Shown here one piece after another: positions 4,675 through 11,882 of a stretch of 12,858 nucleotides of DNA. The notes under the pieces were generated by a model, which searched no databases, was not told the origin of the DNA, and saw only the letters and a program-made list of their open reading frames with translations. Source of the DNA: Oceanihabitans sp. (GTDB lineage: Bacteria > Bacteroidota > Bacteroidia > Flavobacteriales > Flavobacteriaceae); the NCBI GenBank assembly GCA_018067265.1, contig JAGPUY010000473.1, positions 1 to 12,858 on the forward strand, read 5' to 3'. Every line of letters begins with the position of its first letter. The stretch's first letter is position 1. The position numbers and the translations under genes were made by a program.

Positions 4675-6675
4675 CTAATACGCCATCAACTTCAGTAATT
4701 CTCCTTCAAACTTATCCCGAGATAAATACTGATCTTCTAGTTGACTAATAAACGGAATTGGTGTTTCCATACTAGCTACTCGTTTTACAGGTGCGTCTAA
4801 TTGTTCGAAACAGTTTTCCATGATTAATGCCGAAATATCACTGGCTATTCCTCCAAAAAGAGAATCTTCTTGCAAGATAATTGCTTTACCCGTTTTCTTT
4901 ACGGAAGCATAAATAGCTTCGGTATCTAAAGGTTGTAGCGAACGTAAATCAATAACATCTGCTTGTATATTGCTATGCGTATCTAAAGTATTTAAAACCC
5001 AATGTACTGCCGCTCCATAAGCGATTATAGTTACGTCATTTCCTTCTCGTAAAATGGAAGCTTTACCAAGTGGTAATGTGAAATAATCTGTTGGTACTTC
5101 TTGACGAATACTTCTATATAAAGCCTTGTGTTCAAAGAACAACACCGGATTAGGATCGTTAATAGCAGCTGCTAAAAGTCCTTTAGCATCATAAGGAAAT
5201 GCTGGATAAACTACTTTTAAACCTGGTGTTTTAGTAAACCAAGCTTCGTTGGTTTGGCTATGAAAAGGACCTGCAGCAACTCCTGCTCCGCAAGGCATTC
5301 GTATCACAACATCTGCATTTTGACTCCATCTATAATGTGATTTTGCTAAATAGTTTACTACAGGATTAAACCCAGAAGTAACAAAATCTGCAAACTGCAT
5401 TTCTACAACACTTTTAATTCCCGCAATAGAAAGACCCATTGCAGTTTCTACAATTGCAGATTCACAAATTGGAGTATTACGCACTCTATCTTTACCAAAG
5501 GCTTCTACAAAACCATCTGTAATTTTAAAGGCGCCACCATATTCTGCAATGTCTTGTCCCAGGATTACTAAATCCTCATGACGTCCCATACTTTGTTTTA
5601 AACCTTCAGAAATCGCATCAATGAAACGCAATTCTTTTATTTCGCTACTCGGCGTAACTTTTTGATGTTCAAATTCTTGATATACATCTTTTAGTTCTTC
5701 ACTTTCAGAAGCAACAATAGCTTCTTCTGCTCCTGCTTGATCTAAAGCTTCATTTATTTCATGTACGATTTCTTTCTTTAGGGCTACCTCAAAAGCTTCG
5801 TCTATAATACCTTCATTTTTTAAAAATTCTTGGTAATTTTCTAGAGGATCTTTCTTTGCCCAAGCATCTAATAAATCTTGAGGTACGTATTTTGTTCCGC
5901 TAGCTTCTTCGTGCCCACGCATTCTAAAAGTCTTAAATTCTAGTAAAACAGGACGAGGATTTTTACGCATGTCTTCCGCTAAAGCGCTCACTTTAGTATA
6001 GACTTCTAAAATATTGTTTCCATCGATGATATGACTTTCCATACCATAACCCAAAGCACGATCTGCTAAATCCTTACAATTATATTGCTCACTGGTTGGT
6101 GTCGATAATCCGTAACCATTATTTTCTATACAGAATAAAACGGGTAATTGCCAAACCGAAGCTACATTTAAAGCCTCATGAAAATCCCCTTCACTAGTTC
6201 CGCCTTCACCAGTAAAAACAGCGGTAACTTGCTTTTTGTTTTGTAATTTACTTGCTAAAGCAATACCATCTGCAACCCCTAATTGCGGTCCAAGATGCGA
6301 GATCATACCAACAATTTTGTATTCTTGCGTTCCAAAGTGAAAGCTTCGGTCTCTACCTTTAGTGAATCCGCTAGCTTTACCTTGCCATTGTGCAAAAAGT
6401 CTATATAATGGGATTTCACGAGAGGTAAAAACAGCAAGATTTCTATGCATTGGCAAAATATACTCTTCTGCTAACATGGCTTTTGTAATCCCAACAGAAA
6501 TAGCTTCTTGACCAATACCAGAAAACCATTTAGAGATTTTTCCTTGTCTTAGTAGAATAAGCATTTTTTCCTCTATCAGCCTAGGCTTGAGCATGCTCTT
6601 ATATAAATCGATTAAGGTTTCCTTTTTTAAACCTTCTTTATCGTAGCTAACTATAGCTTTAGAAAACGTTTCCAA
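4675..6675 (-). CDS. 2-oxoacid dehydrogenase E1, alpha and beta subunits fused (branched-chain type)
   Basis: This 666-residue thiamine-diphosphate enzyme decarboxylates a 2-oxoacid and passes the acyl group to a lipoylated E2. The alpha part (about 20-335) has the ThDP/Mg motif from G156-E-G through ENN (184-186) and the phosphorylation-loop-like RMRGHEEASGTKY. The beta part (about 345-666) has the catalytic Glu (E405 in ICESAIVE), QDIAEYGG and PFHSQTNEAWF, the last close to branched-chain E1 beta. Single-chain alpha/beta E1 proteins are common in Bacteroidota. Branched-chain 2-oxoacids are the likeliest substrate, needed for iso-fatty acids, but pyruvate cannot be excluded. No E2 or E3 gene is nearby. 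The start is TTG: an in-frame TGA lies seven codons upstream, and no ATG occurs before residue 28, which would cut into the conserved LYKSMLKPRLIEEKM region. AAAGG lies just before the TTG. A minus-strand -7 box lies at 6695-6702. Confidence 0.93.
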   Translation of the reverse strand: METFSKAIVSYDKEGLKKETLIDLYKSMLKPRLIEEKMLILLRQGKISKWFSGIGQEAISVGITKAMLAEEYILPMHRNLAVFTSREIPLYRLFAQWQGKASGFTKGRDRSFHFGTQEYKIVGMISHLGPQLGVADGIALASKLQNKKQVTAVFTGEGGTSEGDFHEALNVASVWQLPVLFCIENNGYGLSTPTSEQYNCKDLADRALGYGMESHIIDGNNILEVYTKVSALAEDMRKNPRPVLLEFKTFRMRGHEEASGTKYVPQDLLDAWAKKDPLENYQEFLKNEGIIDEAFEVALKKEIVHEINEALDQAGAEEAIVASESEELKDVYQEFEHQKVTPSSEIKELRFIDAISEGLKQSMGRHEDLVILGQDIAEYGGAFKITDGFVEAFGKDRVRNTPICESAIVETAMGLSIAGIKSVVEMQFADFVTSGFNPVVNYLAKSHYRWSQNADVVIRMPCGAGVAAGPFHSQTNEAWFTKTPGLKVVYPAFPYDAKGLLAAAINDPNPVLFFEHKALYRSIRQEVPTDYFTLPLGKASILREGNDVTIIAYGAAVHWVLNTLDTHSNIQADVIDLRSLQPLDTEAIYASVKKTGKAIILQEDSLFGGIASDISALIMENCFEQLDAPVKRVASMETPIPFISQLEDQYLSRDKFEGELLKLMAY

Positions 6676-6694
6676 TACCTTTATTTTTATATAT

Positions 6695-6702
6695 CAAATG
6701 TA
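6695..6702 (-). promoter_or_regulatory. -7 promoter box for the E1 fusion gene
   Basis: The minus strand reads TACATTTG, an exact match to the Bacteroidota -7 consensus TAnnTTTG, 19 nt upstream of the TTG start. The resulting 5' leader would be only about 10-15 nt. No good -33 TTG is seen at the expected distance, so support rests on the -7 box and position. Confidence 0.55.
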
Positions 6703-6756
6703 AGTAATTTTTAATGTTATGCCACTTTTTAGTTTAATTTTACTCAAGATTTTCGT

Positions 6757-6764
6757 TACATTTG
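6757..6764 (+). promoter_or_regulatory. -7 promoter box for the dioxygenase-led gene run
   Basis: TACATTTG, an exact TAnnTTTG match, lies 25 nt upstream of the ATG at 6790. The same octamer occurs on the opposite strand for the divergent E1 gene. The -33 region (about 6727-6736, T-rich) contains only a near match (TTTAG), so the -33 element is weak or absent. Confidence 0.6.
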
Positions 6765-6789
6765 TAATTCGACTTATAAAAAAACGATT

Positions 6790-7740
6790 ATGGATAGAAT
6801 ACCTAGTGTAAACCTGAAAGACTTTGTCTCAGGTGATGCAGCAAAAAAGCAAAAATTTGTAGAGGAAATTGGTAAAGCTTACGAAGACATAGGTTTTGTT
6901 GCGCTTAAAGGGCATTTTTTAGACGATACTTTAGTAGATAATTTATATGGAGAAGTAAAGAATTTCTTCGACCTTCCAGTAGAAACCAAACGCGGTTATG
7001 AAGTACCAGGAATTGGTGGACAACGTGGTTATATATCTTTTGGAAAAGAAAGTGCTAAAGGAAAAAAAGAAGGCGATTTAAAAGAGTTTTGGCATTTTGG
7101 ACAGTTTGTCGAAAATGATCCAAAATTAGAAGCAGAATATCCAGCAAACGTTTCGGTTAAAGAATTACCAGCCTTTAATGAAACAGGTAAAGAAACCTAT
7201 AGAATGCTAGAAAAAACGGCGAAGTATGTATTACGTGCTTTAGCTTTATATTTAAATTTGGAAGAAACGTATTTTGATCAATACATTCATAATGGTAATT
7301 CTATTTTAAGACCAATACACTATCCACCTATTATTAATGAACCTAAAAATGCAGTTCGCGCTGCAGCACATGGTGATATTAATTTGATCACTCTTTTAAT
7401 GGGAGCGCAAGGAAGAGGTTTGCAAGTACAGAAGAATGATGGCGAATGGATTGATGCTATTGCAGAACCAGATGAATTAATGATCAATGTTGGAGACATG
7501 CTTTCTCGTCACACCAACAACAAACTAAAATCTACGATACACCGAGTTATAAATCCGCCAAGAGAACTTTGGGGAACTTCTCGTTATTCTATGCCATTTT
7601 TTATGCACCCAATAAGTGATATGAAATTGGATGTATTAGAAAGCTGTATTGATGAAAATAACCCAAAGCAATATGAAGATATTACTGCAGGTGCATTTTT
7701 ACACGAACGTCTTGTGGACTTAGGACTAATCAAAAAATAA
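6790..7740 (+). CDS. Isopenicillin N synthase-family 2-oxoglutarate/Fe(II)-dependent oxygenase
   Basis: This 316-residue soluble enzyme belongs to the non-haem iron oxygenase superfamily, with an N-terminal DIOX_N-like region (about 4-120) and the jelly-roll catalytic domain (about 165-280). The iron facial triad is visible: H194-x-D196 in AAAHGDINLI and H251 in STIHRVINPP. R265-x-S267 in SRYSMPFF is the usual 2-oxoglutarate carboxylate-binding pair. Length and motifs match the family, but the substrate cannot be told. No antibiotic-biosynthesis genes are nearby, so a beta-lactam role should not be assumed. The ATG at 6790 follows an A7 tract and a -7 box at 6757-6764. Downstream, after 73 nt with a heptad-repeat sequence, comes the SUI1 gene. 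Readthrough into it is possible because no terminator is evident. Confidence 0.93.
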   Translation: MDRIPSVNLKDFVSGDAAKKQKFVEEIGKAYEDIGFVALKGHFLDDTLVDNLYGEVKNFFDLPVETKRGYEVPGIGGQRGYISFGKESAKGKKEGDLKEFWHFGQFVENDPKLEAEYPANVSVKELPAFNETGKETYRMLEKTAKYVLRALALYLNLEETYFDQYIHNGNSILRPIHYPPIINEPKNAVRAAAHGDINLITLLMGAQGRGLQVQKNDGEWIDAIAEPDELMINVGDMLSRHTNNKLKSTIHRVINPPRELWGTSRYSMPFFMHPISDMKLDVLESCIDENNPKQYEDITAGAFLHERLVDLGLIKK

Positions 7741-7751
7741 ATAAGTAGTCG

Positions 7752-7807
7752 CAGTTTTTTAGTTTACAGTTGAAGGACTGGACACTGAATACGGAATACT
7801 GAACACT
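7752..7807 (+). repeat. Degenerate heptad-repeat array between the dioxygenase and SUI1 genes
   Basis: From 7773 the sequence divides exactly into heptamers: AAGGACT, GGACACT, GAATACG, GAATACT, GAACACT. To the left, 7752-7772 shows CAGT-containing heptads in the opposite sense (CAGTTTT, TTAGTTT, ACAGTTG). The whole is thus two short, diverged, inverted heptad arrays filling most of the 73-nt intergenic gap. It ends 6 nt before the SUI1 start codon. From memory, similar CAGTnnn/ACTGAAn strings occur between genes in other flavobacteria; this is not checked. Confidence 0.6.
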
Positions 7808-7813
7808 GAAAAA

Positions 7814-8143
7814 ATGGACTTACAAGACCAACTCAAAAACTTGTTTCCAGATCATGTAGATGAAACTCCTAAAAAAGAAGATTCTAATAAAAATGATATT
7901 TGGCTACAAGACGATCCGATTCTTTGTAAATACGAAAAACGTAAAGGAAAACCCATTACTATTTTAGAAGGATATACTGGAGCAACCGAAGATTTTAAGG
8001 CTTTAGCAAAAGAGCTCAAAACCAAACTTAGTGTTGGCGGAAGCTTTAAAGAGGATAAAATTATCATTCAAGGCGATTATAGAGATAAAATCATGGCAAT
8101 GCTTAAAGAAAAAGGATTTAATGTAAAACGAGTTGGCGGTTAA
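7814..8143 (+). CDS. SUI1/eIF1-like translation initiation factor (YciH family)
   Basis: This 109-residue cytoplasmic protein carries an SUI1 domain at residues about 42-106: KGKPITILEGYTG, then DFKALAKELKTKLSVGGS, then IIIQGDYRDKIMAMLKEKGF. The VGGS and QGD-RDK motifs are the family signature. Eukaryotic and archaeal eIF1 controls start-codon selection; the bacterial YciH proteins are thought to act on the small ribosomal subunit, but their role is less settled. The N-terminal 40 residues are charged and variable, with the DPILCKYEKR pattern that leads into the domain. The stop codon at 8141-8143 is followed directly by the ATG of the DUF1835 gene, so the two are almost surely cotranscribed and translationally coupled. 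The start lies immediately after a heptad-repeat sequence and an A run. Confidence 0.93.
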   Translation: MDLQDQLKNLFPDHVDETPKKEDSNKNDIWLQDDPILCKYEKRKGKPITILEGYTGATEDFKALAKELKTKLSVGGSFKEDKIIIQGDYRDKIMAMLKEKGFNVKRVGG

Positions 8144-9085
8144 ATGATAGAAAACATCTTACATATTACAAATGGTGGTAATTTAACTAGCTATTTAAAA
8201 GACCTAAGTTATCCAGGAGATTTTTTAACTTGGCATGAAATGCTATGTGAAGGTCCTGCAAATCGTCTTATTAATTCGGATGCATTTATAAAAGTTAGAA
8301 AAGACTTTTTAAAAGCAGCTTACGCTATTGAAGTCGATGAATACCAATATAAAAAGGAACTACGTAAATTAGACGAAACAGATAAATATACCGAAATTGT
8401 ATTGTGGTTTGAATACGATTTATTTTGCCACATCAATATGTTGGCTGTGCTTAGTCTGCTCAACGAAAAAAAAATAAAAACACCAATATCTTTAGTTTGC
8501 AGCGGTAGAATTGCAAATGAAGAGAATCTAAAAGGTTTAGGCGAACTTACACCCGAACAACTAGACGATCATTTTAAAAATAGAATAAAGTTAAAGGAAT
8601 CGGATAAAGAGATTGCCGTTAGTATTTGGCAAATTTATTGTGGTACCGATCATAATTTATTGAAAAAATACATCACTAAAAAGTCCTCTTTTGAATATCT
8701 AGGGATTTGCTTGAAAGCGCATTTAGAACGTTTTCCAGATTCTAAAAACGGACTTAGTACTTTAGAACAAAATATTTTAAGCCTTATAGATAAGTACGAA
8801 ATAAAATCAAAACATCATTTACTAGGTTACGCTTTAAACTACCAAGGCTATTATGGTTTTGGCGACATACAATTAAAGCGAATAATAGAAAACCTTGCGC
8901 TATTTTATATAGAAGAAAAGGATACGATAAAGTTAAATAGAAAAGGTCACGAAGTACTGCTTAATCATCATAATTTTGCTTCCGAAGTAAATGATAATAT
9001 GATTTATGGTAATGTAAATCGCTTAGATTTTCAGTTTAACAAAAAAGAAAATAAACTTATAAAAACCATATTGCATGCCGATTAA
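8144..9085 (+). CDS. DUF1835 domain-containing protein
   Basis: This is a 313-residue protein of unknown function. Residues about 3-130 match the DUF1835 pattern as I know it: ILHITNGGNL near the start, then DFLTWHEMLCEGP (26-38), an R-x3-F segment (about 52-56) and IVLWFEYDLFCHINML (85-100) with the conserved W-F-x-x-D. The C-terminal part (about 205-290) looks helical, with a winged-helix-like stretch (LSTLEQNILSLI, then HHLLGYALN, then LKRIIENLALFYIEE, then LNRKGHEVL). That is inference from the pattern. No signal peptide or membrane segment is present. Its ATG abuts the SUI1 stop and its end overlaps the nucleoside phosphorylase start by 11 nt, which gives a tightly coupled three-gene unit. 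A function linked to translation or nucleotide metabolism is only suggested by this context. Confidence 0.85.
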   Translation: MIENILHITNGGNLTSYLKDLSYPGDFLTWHEMLCEGPANRLINSDAFIKVRKDFLKAAYAIEVDEYQYKKELRKLDETDKYTEIVLWFEYDLFCHINMLAVLSLLNEKKIKTPISLVCSGRIANEENLKGLGELTPEQLDDHFKNRIKLKESDKEIAVSIWQIYCGTDHNLLKKYITKKSSFEYLGICLKAHLERFPDSKNGLSTLEQNILSLIDKYEIKSKHHLLGYALNYQGYYGFGDIQLKRIIENLALFYIEEKDTIKLNRKGHEVLLNHHNFASEVNDNMIYGNVNRLDFQFNKKENKLIKTILHAD

Positions 9086-9944
9086 AGAATCTGAACTCAT
9101 TTTAAATCCGGATGGAAGCGTTTATCATTTAAACCTGAAACCAGAACATGTCGCTAACGATGTCATTTTTGTTGGTGATCAAGATCGTGTGGAGAAAATA
9201 ACGAAGCATTTTGATAGTGTGGAATTTACCATTCAAAAAAGAGAGTTTAAAACGCAAACAGGAGTATATAAAGGAAAAAGACTAACCGTAATCTCTACAG
9301 GAATTGGTCCAGATAACATAGATATTGTACTTAATGAATTAGATGCATTAGTAAATATTGACTTGCAAACAAGAAAACCAAAAGAAAAACTTACGAGTTT
9401 AAACATCGTTCGTATTGGTACTTCTGGTTCATTACAAAAAGATATTCCAGTAGATTCCTTTGTCATGAGTACACACGGGTTGGACTTAAATGGGATGCTA
9501 CATTTCTATCAAATAAAGGCTATTTCTAATCCAGAAATCGAAGATGCATTTATTGCCTTTACCAATTGGAGCAAAAATAAAGCAAGACCAATAGTAATTA
9601 ATAATAGTAAAAAGCTAGAAGCTTTATTAGATGGCGATAATATACATAAGGGAATGACTGCTACGGCGGGAGGATTTTATGGACCACAAGGCCGCGTTTT
9701 ACGCTTACCACTAGAAGATACTACACTAAATGCAAAGATGGATAGCTTTAGTTTTAAAGACTTTAGAGTTACAAATCTTGAAATGGAAACCTCTGTTATA
9801 TATGGCTTGTCTAAACTTTTAGGACATCATGCACTATCTATGAATGCCATTATTGCTAATCGAGCAACTGGCGAATTTAGTAAAGACCCAAAAGCAGTTG
9901 TTAACCAGCTAATAGCATATACTTTAGACAAAATAGTACAATAA
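9075..9944 (+). CDS. Nucleoside phosphorylase (NP-I family, uridine phosphorylase-like)
   Basis: This 289-residue enzyme of the NP-I family should split a nucleoside with phosphate into base and ribose-1-phosphate in the cytosol. Visible motifs are GDQDR (34-38, phosphate-binding arginine), STGIGPDN (74-81), RIGTSGSL (113-120, family signature), TAGGFYGPQGR (197-207) and NLEMETS (234-240). The last contains the Glu-Met-Glu that contacts ribose in this family. The layout and length are closer to uridine phosphorylase than to trimeric purine nucleoside phosphorylase, but base preference cannot be fixed from motifs. The 11-nt overlap with the upstream DUF1835 gene (ATG at 9075, upstream TAA at 9083-9085) points to coupled translation. 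A 57-nt gap without a terminator separates it from the substrate-binding-like gene. Confidence 0.92.
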   Translation: MPIKESELILNPDGSVYHLNLKPEHVANDVIFVGDQDRVEKITKHFDSVEFTIQKREFKTQTGVYKGKRLTVISTGIGPDNIDIVLNELDALVNIDLQTRKPKEKLTSLNIVRIGTSGSLQKDIPVDSFVMSTHGLDLNGMLHFYQIKAISNPEIEDAFIAFTNWSKNKARPIVINNSKKLEALLDGDNIHKGMTATAGGFYGPQGRVLRLPLEDTTLNAKMDSFSFKDFRVTNLEMETSVIYGLSKLLGHHALSMNAIIANRATGEFSKDPKAVVNQLIAYTLDKIVQ

Positions 9945-10001
9945 AAATTAATGCAGTATCGGTTGCGTTTATAGACAATAAAATCGAACTGCGGAAGAAA
10001 T

Positions 10002-10856
10002 ATGAAGACAGTAAAAATTGGTGGTGTACCAGAGCATTTTAATTTAGCCTGGTATCTTACACTTAAAAATGGCGAATATAAAGACGAAGGAATTAATCTT
10101 CGATGGAAAGATTATTTTGGTGGTACCGGACAAATGTGCACTGCTCTTCGCGAAGGCGAAATAGATTTGGCCGTAATACTCACCGAAGGAATTATAAAAG
10201 ATATCATTGACGGAAACCCAAGTACCATTGTACAAACCTTTGTAGAATCGCCATTAATTTGGGGAATTCACGTCGCAGGCCATTCCAATTATAAAACCGT
10301 AGAAGACTTAAAAGGAACCAAAGCTGCCATTAGCAGATATGGTTCTGGATCGCATTTAATGGCTTACATTAATGCACAAAAGAACCACTGGGAATTAGAT
10401 AAAGATCTGGATTTTGAGGTTATTAAAAACCTAGATGGCGCTGTAGAAGGCTTAACCAACGAGAAAGCAGATTATTTTATGTGGGAAAAATTTACCACGA
10501 AACCTTTAGTAGATGATGGCACATTTAGACGTATTGCTAATTGTCCTTCGCCTTGGCCATGTTTTGTTATTGCTGTAAGAAACGAGTTTTTAGAAAATAA
10601 TAAAGAAGACGTAAAAACCATTTTAGATATCATTAATAACACCACAAGTGAGTTTAAAGATATTCCTTCTATCGATAAGACAATTGCGAATCGTTACGAT
10701 CAAAAATTAGAAGACGTACAAGAATGGTTAAGCTTAACCGAATGGTCACAAGAAGTAATCGATGAAAAAACAATCGCCAACGTACAAGAAAAGTTATTCG
10801 ATTTGGATATCATTCCCGAAAAATGGGAATACAATCAATTAATTACGAAACTTTAA
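10002..10856 (+). CDS. Substrate-binding-protein-like protein without signal peptide (NMT1/THI5-like fold)
   Basis: This 284-residue protein has the periplasmic-binding-protein type 2 pattern of the NMT1/THI5/SsuA group: KIGGVPEHFNLAWYLT at the start, YFGGTGQMCTALREGEIDLAV (38-58), the domain-crossing ISRYGSGSHLM (110-120), DYFMWEKFTTKPL (157-169) and CPSPWPCFVI (181-190). The striking feature is that it begins MKTVKIGG, directly with the first strand of the fold, so it lacks any signal peptide or lipobox and should be cytosolic. No ABC permease or ATPase gene is nearby. A soluble ligand sensor, a ligand carrier or an enzyme-like role (compare THI5) is possible. A misplaced start is unlikely, because the 57 nt upstream contain no hydrophobic reading frame of useful length. 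It is the last gene of the five-gene plus-strand run. Confidence 0.88.
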   Translation: MKTVKIGGVPEHFNLAWYLTLKNGEYKDEGINLRWKDYFGGTGQMCTALREGEIDLAVILTEGIIKDIIDGNPSTIVQTFVESPLIWGIHVAGHSNYKTVEDLKGTKAAISRYGSGSHLMAYINAQKNHWELDKDLDFEVIKNLDGAVEGLTNEKADYFMWEKFTTKPLVDDGTFRRIANCPSPWPCFVIAVRNEFLENNKEDVKTILDIINNTTSEFKDIPSIDKTIANRYDQKLEDVQEWLSLTEWSQEVIDEKTIANVQEKLFDLDIIPEKWEYNQLITKL

Positions 10857-11006
10857 ATCTGCCTCCATCGACAACAAGTCACATTTCAACCCTAAAATAC
10901 TGCAGTTTAACTACTTAATTATTTAAGGTTGTTAATTTTTGCTAACTTTAATTAACTATAATCGTATATTTGTCATCCAAACCTACAGATATTAAATTAG
11001 TTTCTT
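10857..11006 (+). other. Intergenic region carrying the promoter of a small membrane-protein gene
   Basis: These 150 nt after the substrate-binding-like gene contain no convincing terminator. The right part contains the promoter recorded separately at 10938-10972. I see no ORF of note or RNA gene here. Confidence 0.6.
10938..10972 (+). promoter_or_regulatory. Flavobacterial promoter for the 59-residue membrane protein
   Basis: TTTG at 10938-10941, a 23-nt spacer and TATATTTG at 10965-10972 match the TTG-N17-23-TAnnTTTG layout of Bacteroidota housekeeping promoters, with an exact -7 box. The ATG at 11007 lies 34 nt downstream. This is the best complete promoter match in the window. Confidence 0.7.
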
Positions 11007-11186
11007 ATGCTATCAACAATTACATTTCTTATTATTACCCTGGTTTTACTCAACTTTATGCTACTAGCATTTAGTTGTAATAAAACGAAAAAACATTTAA
11101 AAGCTTTAGATAAAAATAAAGGCGTAGTTAGTGTTATACCTACCAAAACAGAGGTTTCAAGCCAACTTGCTCCAACTGGTAGTTAG
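11007..11186 (+). CDS. 59-residue single-pass membrane protein, function unknown
   Basis: A short ORF encodes 59 residues: an uncharged N-terminus, one strong hydrophobic segment (about 3-23, LIITLVLLNFMLLAF) and a basic stretch directly after it (NKTKKHLKALDKNK, 25-38), then a polar tail. By the positive-inside rule the C-terminus should face the cytoplasm. C24 sits at the end of the helix, but LAFSC is a poor lipobox and there is no basic N-terminus, so a lipoprotein is less likely. A near-consensus promoter lies 35 nt upstream. Its last 47 nt overlap, in antisense, the 3' end of the convergent uracil-DNA glycosylase gene, so its final 15 or so residues share DNA with that gene. I do not recognise a family. 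Evidence for expression is the promoter plus a clean membrane-protein composition. Confidence 0.6.
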   Translation: MLSTITFLIITLVLLNFMLLAFSCNKTKKHLKALDKNKGVVSVIPTKTEVSSQLAPTGS

Positions 11187-11805
11187 TCTTACTAAAGTGT
11201 TTGTTACCAAACCAATATCCGCGATTAGCACTTAATGGAGATGGATGGCCGGCAGTTAAAATAGTATGCTTCTTAGCATCTATTAGCTTCGCTTTCTTTT
11301 TAGCAAATCCGCCCCAAAGTAAAAACACCACATGCTCCTTTTCTGCACTTATTAACTTAATTACACTATCTGTAAACGTTTCCCATCCTTTTTTTTGATG
11401 ACTTCCCGCTTGATGTGCTCTTACCGTTAATGTTGCATTTAATAATAAAACGCCTTGTTTTCCCCAAGCTTCTAGATTTCCAGTATTAGAAACCACATTT
11501 CCTAAATCGCTTTCAATCTCTTTATATATATTTTTTAAGGAAGGCGGAATCGCAATACCATCGTTGACACTAAAACACAAACCATTGGCCTGATCCACGC
11601 CATGATAGGGATCCTGACCTATAATAACCACCTTTAAATCTTCAAAAGCACATAAATTAAAGGCATTAAAAATCGCTTCTTTTTTGGGGTAACATTCGTG
11701 CTGTTCATATTCCTCTGCCACAAACGCCATTAACGATTTAAAATACGGCACATGAAACGTTTCATTTAAATGTGCTTTCCAACTAGAATCTATATTATAT
11801 TGCAT
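11140..11805 (-). CDS. ung: Uracil-DNA glycosylase, family 1
   Basis: This cytosolic DNA-repair enzyme removes uracil from DNA and starts base-excision repair. The protein has the family-1 water-activating motif GQDPYHG (63-69, catalytic Asp at 65), the uracil-binding GLCFSV (75-80), LLLNATLTV (120-128), and HPSPLS (187-192) with the catalytic His at 187. A reading frame extending to 11817 would need a TTG start. The ATG at 11805 is preferred: it gives 221 residues and places the catalytic residues at nearly the same numbers as in E. coli Ung (D64 and H187). The C-terminus (VGLKPLFW) looks complete. Its 3' end overlaps the convergent small membrane-protein gene by 47 nt. It is divergent from the YfcC-type transporter gene across 77 nt. 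Confidence 0.96.
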   Translation of the reverse strand: MQYNIDSSWKAHLNETFHVPYFKSLMAFVAEEYEQHECYPKKEAIFNAFNLCAFEDLKVVIIGQDPYHGVDQANGLCFSVNDGIAIPPSLKNIYKEIESDLGNVVSNTGNLEAWGKQGVLLLNATLTVRAHQAGSHQKKGWETFTDSVIKLISAEKEHVVFLLWGGFAKKKAKLIDAKKHTILTAGHPSPLSANRGYWFGNKHFSKTNYQLEQVGLKPLFW

Positions 11806-11882
11806 TTTTGTATTCAAAATTTAAGAAAGTCTAAAATAATACTATCTTTAAACTTGATACCCTTTTTAGCATTTAATTATAT

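Noticed and set aside
6790..7740. The dioxygenase as a true isopenicillin N synthase in a beta-lactam pathway
   Set aside because: It has a 2-oxoglutarate-type R-x-S and no partner genes such as ACV synthetase; the name denotes the superfamily only.
11806..11817. TTG start for uracil-DNA glycosylase four codons upstream of the ATG
   Set aside because: The ATG at 11805 gives near-exact agreement with E. coli Ung numbering of catalytic residues and is the stronger start codon.
11813..11850. Promoter boxes in the ung-yfcC divergent gap (minus-strand TAAATTTTG, plus-strand TATCTTTA)
   Set aside because: The first has a one-base-too-long core and would leave almost no leader; the second lacks the final G and a -33 element at the right distance.
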